Positions 58,028 to 64,000 of a stretch of DNA of 64,000 bases are shown here, one piece after another. A program made the position numbers and the translations under genes. Under the pieces are notes generated by a model. The model searched no databases. It saw only the letters and a program-made list of their open reading frames with translations, and was not told where the DNA came from. The DNA comes from Provencibacterium sp. (GTDB lineage Bacteria; Bacillota; Clostridia; Oscillospirales; Ruminococcaceae). How positions within the stretch are numbered: the first letter of the stretch is position 1; each line of letters starts with the position of its first letter. The stretch is taken from positions 62,001-126,000 of the forward strand of contig JAAWDS010000010.1 of assembly GCA_022793895.1 (NCBI GenBank), read 5' to 3'.

Positions 58028-58121
58028 GTTATGCGGCGGGTCCAACGCCCCGGCGTTTTTTGAGCGCCTGCGCTTATGTATCACAAGGGGAGGTTTATGC
58101 GGGGGCCGCAAGCGGAGACGC

Positions 58122-61100
58122 TCATTCCAGCGTTTTATCCAAGGTATCGATCAGGTTGTCGATATCGATGGGCTTGGAAATGTGCCCGTTCATGCCGCTG
58201 CGAATCGCCTCCCTCTTGTCCTCCCCAAAGGCGTTGGCGGTCATGGCCAAGATGGGAATCGATGCAAGCTCCTTATCCTCCAGCTTTCGGATCGCCTTGG
58301 TCGCTTCATACCCGTTCATCACCGGCATCTGAACATCCATCAGGATCAATTGATAATAGCCGGGCTGGGAGGCTTTGAGCATATCCACGGCTATCTGTCC
58401 GTTCTCTGCGATCTCGGTGGAAAATCCCGCTTCCTCCAGGATAGCTTCGGCGATTTCCTGGTTCAACTCGTTGTCCTCCACCAGAAGAATGCGCCCCGTG
58501 CGGAGGGCTTTTCGCATGCCGCCGCTCAATTCGCTCTTTTTATCGGCATGTACAATGGCGCGCAGGCATCCTTGCAGCTCCGATAAAAACAGGGGCTTGC
58601 TGCAAAAGGCGGTCACGCCCGCCTGCCGTGCCTCGTCCTCGATGTCCGACCAGTCGTAGGCGGTCAGGACGATGATCGGCACCTCCTTCCCCACCTCCTG
58701 CCGGATCCGGCGGGCGACCTCGACGCCGTTCATATCGGGCAGCAGCCAATCGATGATATAGACCGAATAATGATCGTCCCGCATCACGGCCTGCCGGGTG
58801 CGCAGAACAGCCTCCTTGCCGGACAGCGTCCACTCCGCCCGCAGCCCGATCTGCTGGAGCATATAGGATACATTGTCGCAGGTGTTAAAGTCGTCGTCCA
58901 CCACCAGCGCCCGGAGGTTTTTCAGCTCCGGAATGGCCGGCGACTCCTTCTTTCCGGTGTGCAGGCGGAAGGTGAACGAGACAATACATTCCGTACCGAC
59001 GCCCTGCTTACTCTTTACTTCGATGGAGCCGTTCATCATATCAACGATATTTTTGGTAATGGCCATACCCAGGCCGGTCCCCTGAATGCCGCTGATGGTG
59101 GAGTTGCGTTCCCGCTCAAACGGCTCGAAGATATGCGAGACAAACTCCTCGTCCATGCCGATCCCTGTGTCTTTGACATGGAACTCATAGTGGGCATGGC
59201 CGGCCGGAGCCCCTGCCTTTTCAATCACCTTGATGCTGACCATGCCGCCCGCGCCGGTGTACTTAATCGCATTGCTTAACAGATTGAGAAGCACTTGATT
59301 GAGGCGCAGCCGGTCGCAGCAGATCTGCTCGTTCCGGATATCGACGGCATCCAGATAGAGATCCAGCTGTTTGGCGTGAATATCGGCCTGGATAATGTTG
59401 CGCAGCTCATGCAGAATATCGGGCAGGCTGCACGGCTGCTCATCCAGCCGCATCTTTCCGCTTTCGATGCGGCTCATGTCCAAAACATCGTTGATAAGGC
59501 TTAACAGGTGGTTCCCCGACGTCATGATCTTTTTGAGATAATCTTCCACCTGCTCCTTTTGCTGAATGTGTGTGAGCGCCAGCGCTGTGAACCCAATGAT
59601 GGCGTTCATCGGCGTGCGGATGTCGTGAGACATATTGGATAAGAACGCGCTTTTCGCCTTACTGGCCCGGTTGGCCTGGGAGAGCGCATCCTCTAATATG
59701 GCTTTTTTCTCTCTTTCGCCGCGCGTCTCTTCATCGACGCTGCGCAGGCCCAGAACGATACCGCGGCTTCCGTTCCATTCTCCGGCGCGGACGGCCTTCA
59801 TCTGAAAATACCGGGTTTCACCGCAGCAGGTGGTGCGGTAATTGAAATGACAGAAGGGCTTCTCTGAAAGCTCCTTCTCTAAATTTTCCCGCGTAATCGC
59901 CTGTAACAGCGAAGCCCGGTCTTCGGGATGGACGCCCCTCTCTATATAGCGCCCCACACAGGCTTCTAAGGATAATTCGCCGGCGAAGATCGCGTCCAAT
60001 ATATGGTTTTTGCAGCCGTCGATCCGAAGCGGCCGCCCTATCCCGGTCTCCAGGTCGAAGTAGCAGACCAAATTGTAGTCTAAGCTCAGCGCATGGATGA
60101 GCTCCATCTGCCGCCGTTTGTCCTCCAGCCGCTTTTTTTCCTCCTGTAGCTTTTGATCGGTGCAGTCTAAGAGGAAGCGCTGGTAATAGCGTTCCCCATC
60201 CTCCTCCACCAATTTAAAACTGCCCATGATGTGCAGGATTTTTCCGTCCGCGTGCCGGATGCGGTACTCGGTACTGACGGTATCGCCCACATTTTTCAGC
60301 GACTGGATACCTTCCCGCAGCCGGGGCTTATCCTCCTCCACGACAGAGTGCGCGACCAGTGAAAATCCATTCTGAACCAGCTCCTCCTGTGACGTATAGC
60401 CCAGGATTTGAAGCGCCGCCTTGTTCACGCTGATGACACGGGAGCCGTCCAGCGTGTGGCAGATGATCCCGCAATCCATGCTGGTAAAGATCGCCTCCAG
60501 CATCTGGTTCTTCCGAATGATTTCCTGGGCGTAAGCGCGCTCTACCGTCACGTCAATAGCCACGCCGACCGTTCCCATAACGCTTCCGTCCAAATCGTAC
60601 AGCGGGGATTTATAAGTCTTGAGCGTTTTCGTCTCTTTACCGGTCTGAATCGTTTCATCCGAAACGCGCGTCTCCCGGCTCTCCATGACGATGCGCTCCG
60701 ACTCGATACAGGCGGGGTCGTCCTGCTCGACATCCCAAATATAGGCATGGCCGCGGCCCTCTACCTGCTCTTTGGTTTTGCCGACGGTTTTGCAAAAGCT
60801 ATCGTTTACCTTTTCATGGATACCGTTTTTGTCCTTATACCAGATGAGATTGGGAGAGCCGTTGATGCTGGCGTCCAGATACTGGCGGACCTGCCAAAAG
60901 TCCTTGCTGGTTTTCTGAGCCTGCCGCCATTTTTCCAGGCGGAAGCTCCACTCGGCGCCGGACATAGGCAGCGCCCATATATCTGCAATTTGAGAGGCGG
61001 CGTCCGCCAGGCGGTCCAACAGGTCCGGCACGCCTGTCCCTTCCATCAGAAGAATGAGATCCGCCGCCGGTTTTTTCCATGCGGCCAAGCTGCGCGCCGT

Positions 61101-61286
61101 TTTTTCCGCATCGGTATCCCGCAGGTCGGCAAAAATGACGTCGGCTTTGGACGCCAGCGGCTCCATAGGTTCATCGCTTTCCAAAAATTCATGGGTAAAC
61201 GCTTCGAGCGGGGGCGTTTCCCGAACCGTCTTAAACAGCTCGTGCTGGCGGCCTATGAAATAAAACCGGATGTGACAGTGATACAT
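58122..61286 (-). CDS. Hybrid sensor histidine kinase with PAS repeats and two receiver domains
   Basis: FLSNMSHDIRTPMNAIIGF H-box, HATPase, receivers VVDDDF...IIDWLLPDMNG and LLVEDNELN...LMDVQMPVMNG. Confidence 0.93.
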   Translation of the reverse strand: MYHCHIRFYFIGRQHELFKTVRETPPLEAFTHEFLESDEPMEPLASKADVIFADLRDTDAEKTARSLAAWKKPAADLILLMEGTGVPDLLDRLADAASQIADIWALPMSGAEWSFRLEKWRQAQKTSKDFWQVRQYLDASINGSPNLIWYKDKNGIHEKVNDSFCKTVGKTKEQVEGRGHAYIWDVEQDDPACIESERIVMESRETRVSDETIQTGKETKTLKTYKSPLYDLDGSVMGTVGVAIDVTVERAYAQEIIRKNQMLEAIFTSMDCGIICHTLDGSRVISVNKAALQILGYTSQEELVQNGFSLVAHSVVEEDKPRLREGIQSLKNVGDTVSTEYRIRHADGKILHIMGSFKLVEEDGERYYQRFLLDCTDQKLQEEKKRLEDKRRQMELIHALSLDYNLVCYFDLETGIGRPLRIDGCKNHILDAIFAGELSLEACVGRYIERGVHPEDRASLLQAITRENLEKELSEKPFCHFNYRTTCCGETRYFQMKAVRAGEWNGSRGIVLGLRSVDEETRGEREKKAILEDALSQANRASKAKSAFLSNMSHDIRTPMNAIIGFTALALTHIQQKEQVEDYLKKIMTSGNHLLSLINDVLDMSRIESGKMRLDEQPCSLPDILHELRNIIQADIHAKQLDLYLDAVDIRNEQICCDRLRLNQVLLNLLSNAIKYTGAGGMVSIKVIEKAGAPAGHAHYEFHVKDTGIGMDEEFVSHIFEPFERERNSTISGIQGTGLGMAITKNIVDMMNGSIEVKSKQGVGTECIVSFTFRLHTGKKESPAIPELKNLRALVVDDDFNTCDNVSYMLQQIGLRAEWTLSGKEAVLRTRQAVMRDDHYSVYIIDWLLPDMNGVEVARRIRQEVGKEVPIIVLTAYDWSDIEDEARQAGVTAFCSKPLFLSELQGCLRAIVHADKKSELSGGMRKALRTGRILLVEDNELNQEIAEAILEEAGFSTEIAENGQIAVDMLKASQPGYYQLILMDVQMPVMNGYEATKAIRKLEDKELASIPILAMTANAFGEDKREAIRSGMNGHISKPIDIDNLIDTLDKTLE

Positions 61287-61736
61287 ATGAATATCTCCCT
61301 CAGTCTGCGGCGTTTTAATAGGGGACGCAGTTCAGCCAGCTTCTCAAAAAAGCAGCTTGCATTTTGAATAGGTCTATTTAGTTTATTCTAACAACCGCAT
61401 GAATTTATGTCAATATTCAGCCGCTTCAGAAAAGGAAAAAAGCCGCCTTTTCTTGACCGCCGAAGGGATAAGAGACCGGCTGCGCGCAAAAGGAAGCCCC
61501 TCGGTTGTCGAAAAGGCCGCAGCGGGAAATAGTTAAGAGGAAACGATCAAGCGCAGGGGAGATTCTGGTACAAAGAGGAGAGAAAATAGATGGGAGCCGT
61601 TTTCAGCGTCCGTCCTTTTCCGATAAGGGAAACGGCTTGCCTTGGAAAAGGGAAGATGCCGTTCTCTTAAACCCAGCCATTTGATAAGAAAATACCCCAT
61701 ACAATTATGGATCTCCCTACAATATTTATGAATCGC

Positions 61737-61764
61737 TTGAGAATCCGCTGCTAACCCTTATAAT
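61737..61764 (+). promoter_or_regulatory. Promoter TTGAGA-N16-TATAAT
   Basis: Located 38 nt upstream of the ATG at 61802. Confidence 0.55.
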
Positions 61765-61801
61765 ATGAAAGAGCGGAATACGGAAACAGGAGGGGTCAGC
61801 A

Positions 61802-63958
61802 ATGGAGAATCAACCATGGTACCAAAGAGCGAGGCGGTGGTGCCAGGCGAATTTGACCGAGATCGACGGCCGGGATTGTGATGTCGCGCTTTGGAGGGAA
61901 TTCTGGCGCAAAAACCATATCGAAGGTACGATCGTAAACGCAGGGGGAACGGTGGCCTACTACCCCAGCGAGAATCCGGACCAGTACCGCGCCGCCTACC
62001 TGGGAAGCCGGGACCTGCTTCGGGAGTTTATCGATGCCGCTAAGGAGGAGGGCGTCGCCGTCATGGCCCGGATGGACACCAACCAGGCGCCCGCTTTCCT
62101 GCTGGACCGCCATCCGGAGTGGTTCATGTGCGACCGCGAGGGAAAGCCCATCCCCGCCGGTCCGCGTTATTTAACCTGTGTGAACGGGGGCTATTACCGG
62201 GAGCACATCCCGAAGGTGATGGAGGAGATTGTCCGGAAGTATGCCCCCGACGTCTTCGGGGACAACTCCTGGACGGGCAACCAGGCGGCCATCTGTTACT
62301 GTGAAAACTGCAAAGAAAGATTCCGGAGGGATACCGGGCTGGAGCTGCCGGAGAAGAAGGATGACAACGATCCGGTATACCGGAAATGGCTGCAATGGAG
62401 TATCGGCCTGCGTACCGAGATTTGGGATCTCTATAACCAGGTAACGACCCGCGCGGGCGGCCCGGATTGCTTGTGGTTGGGGATGGTGCAGCCGGAGTTC
62501 TACCCCTCCGGCGCTATCCGCCAGCTCTATGACGATGCGCGGCTGAGCCGGTTCACCGGCCGGGCGCACATGGTCGATTCGCAGGGCCGGTCCCCGGCAA
62601 CGGGGTTTGAGCAGAACCTGCTGCAAGGGCTGACGATGCACCAGCTCTATGGGGAGGAGGCGCTCATTATCGAGAGCGTCGCCTCCTACCGCCGGTCGAA
62701 CCGCACCTGGCGCAAGGCGGCCTCCGCCAAAACCGAGATGGAGGCTTGGATGCTTACAGGGATAGCCGGAGGCATCTCCCCCTCGGCGCACTTTATCGGC
62801 GGGACGCAGGAGGATACCCGGACGCTTGAAAATGGCAGCGATGTCATGGACTGGCACCGCCGGAATGAGGATTATCTGTATCACCGCGCGCTCTGCGCCA
62901 ACATCGGGATCGCCTGGAGTAAGGAGAACGCCGTCTTTTACGGCCGCGAGCAGCCGGACGTAAATTGCCAGCAGCCCTATCAGGGGTTCGTGCAGGCCTG
63001 CCTGCGGGGACGGCTGGGGTTCTTCCCCGTCCATGCCAAGGATTTGGAGAAGGCGTCGGATAAAATGGATCTGCTGATTCTTCCCGATCTGGCCGTTATG
63101 AGCGACGAACAGATCGAGGCGGCCGTCCGGCTGATTCAAAGGGGGAAAAGCGTAATTGTGTCGGGCAATACGGGCATGCTCGATGAAAAAGGGGAACCGC
63201 GCGCCCGCAACCTGTTGGAGGAGCTGTTCGGCATACGGCGCAGGGCTCTCACGGAGGATTCCGCCCCGCTGTCTACCGGGAGCGGCGTCTTGGGCGATTT
63301 TTCCAAGCACAGCTATCTGCGCCTGCCGCCGGAGGGGCGGCCGCGCCATGCGATCCTCCGCGGCTTTGAGGGGACTGGCATTCTCCCCTTCGGCGGGAGC
63401 TGCGCGGATCTCTCTTCCGTCCGGCTGGAGCCGGCCGCTACCTATATCCCGCCCTTCCCCATTTACCCGCCGGAATTTAGCTATATGCCGGATAACGCGC
63501 GGGATTCGGGCAGGCCGGTGATTCTCGCAGGCGAGACGGGCTTTGGCGGGAAGGCCGTCTGGCTGGCGGGCGATATCGATAGGGCCTATGGCGATTCCCG
63601 CGCCAGCGACCTGGGCGATCTGTTGGTCAACGCCATGCGGTGGGCGCTGGATGGGAAGCTGCCCTTCACCGTCGAGGGGCCGGGCCGGTTGGCCTGCGCG
63701 CTCTACCGCCGGCAGGATGCCTATATCCTGCACCTCGTCAATCTCTCCGGCCTCAACGAGTGGCCGGCGCAGCCGGAAATGTTTTATCCCGTGGGGCCTG
63801 TTACCGTCCGGGTAGATACCGGCGGCCGGGCTGCCGGGCAGGTGCGGCTGACGGTGGCGGAGAAGGACGCTTCCTTTACCGAGGAGGGATCGGCCGTTGT
63901 TTGTACGATTGAGCGTATCGAGAGCCATGAGATGGTTGTGATCAAAATGAAGGGATAG
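61802..63958 (+). CDS. Putative glycoside hydrolase (GHL6/beta-galactosidase-like with trimerisation-like domain)
   Basis: TIM-barrel-like N-terminus (AAKEEGVAVMARMDTNQAP, HPEWFMCDREGKP, YLTCVNGGYYREHIPKVMEEIV, CYCENCKERFRRDTG); C-terminal ILPDLAVMSDEQIEAAVRLIQRGKSVIVSGNTGMLDEKGEPR. Confidence 0.65.
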   Translation: MENQPWYQRARRWCQANLTEIDGRDCDVALWREFWRKNHIEGTIVNAGGTVAYYPSENPDQYRAAYLGSRDLLREFIDAAKEEGVAVMARMDTNQAPAFLLDRHPEWFMCDREGKPIPAGPRYLTCVNGGYYREHIPKVMEEIVRKYAPDVFGDNSWTGNQAAICYCENCKERFRRDTGLELPEKKDDNDPVYRKWLQWSIGLRTEIWDLYNQVTTRAGGPDCLWLGMVQPEFYPSGAIRQLYDDARLSRFTGRAHMVDSQGRSPATGFEQNLLQGLTMHQLYGEEALIIESVASYRRSNRTWRKAASAKTEMEAWMLTGIAGGISPSAHFIGGTQEDTRTLENGSDVMDWHRRNEDYLYHRALCANIGIAWSKENAVFYGREQPDVNCQQPYQGFVQACLRGRLGFFPVHAKDLEKASDKMDLLILPDLAVMSDEQIEAAVRLIQRGKSVIVSGNTGMLDEKGEPRARNLLEELFGIRRRALTEDSAPLSTGSGVLGDFSKHSYLRLPPEGRPRHAILRGFEGTGILPFGGSCADLSSVRLEPAATYIPPFPIYPPEFSYMPDNARDSGRPVILAGETGFGGKAVWLAGDIDRAYGDSRASDLGDLLVNAMRWALDGKLPFTVEGPGRLACALYRRQDAYILHLVNLSGLNEWPAQPEMFYPVGPVTVRVDTGGRAAGQVRLTVAEKDASFTEEGSAVVCTIERIESHEMVVIKMKG

Positions 63959-64000
63959 CCGGGGGATAGCCTTCGAAAGATTTCTTCACGTGTTTTTTTC

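Noticed and set aside
62171-63928. 585-aa antisense ORF opposite the glycoside hydrolase gene
   Set aside because: Pro/Arg/Gly-rich shadow of a biased gene.

Overview
64 kb window of a GC-rich, low-redundancy chromosome, most likely from a gut-associated anaerobic Firmicute (Oscillospiraceae/Ruminococcaceae-like; inferred from gene content). No rRNA, CRISPR array, prophage or intact transposon was seen. Content from left to right: ilvE (partial); a putative yybP-ykoY Mn2+ riboswitch ahead of a CaCA-type cation antiporter; an Amidase_3 cell-wall hydrolase; adhE with a Rex-like operator; two tandem paralogous secreted proteins sharing promoter, upstream box and terminator core; a decayed HEPN/MNT toxin-antitoxin remnant; ppdK; glmU; pth; mfd; GTP-PEPCK; a PD-(D/E)XK-like protein; a bile-salt-hydrolase-like enzyme; a carbohydrate ABC locus with an uncharacterised 627-aa protein and a structured leader; a serine beta-lactamase-like hydrolase; tRNA-Ser(GGA); an operon of PHP / DRTGG / degenerate FeFe-hydrogenase-like / RsbW-like / DRTGG proteins; an SPL-like radical SAM protein; tRNA-Ser(CGA); a GntR-ABC operon with a perfect operator palindrome; an Hnd-type multi-subunit FeFe hydrogenase operon; the glgBCDA glycogen operon; an F420-glutamate-ligase-like protein; tRNA-Pro(GGG); a nitrilase-containing CUT1 ABC operon with a divergent AraC regulator; a large hybrid histidine kinase; and a putative glycoside hydrolase. 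The strongest items for follow-up are the riboswitch with a readable three-way switching mechanism, the split hydrogenase/sensory-hydrogenase locus with complementary L1-motif substitutions, the tandem secreted paralogs with WalR-like boxes, the decayed HEPN/MNT module, and two candidate leader or small RNAs. All assignments come from reading the sequence and family knowledge; no searches or folding programs were run.
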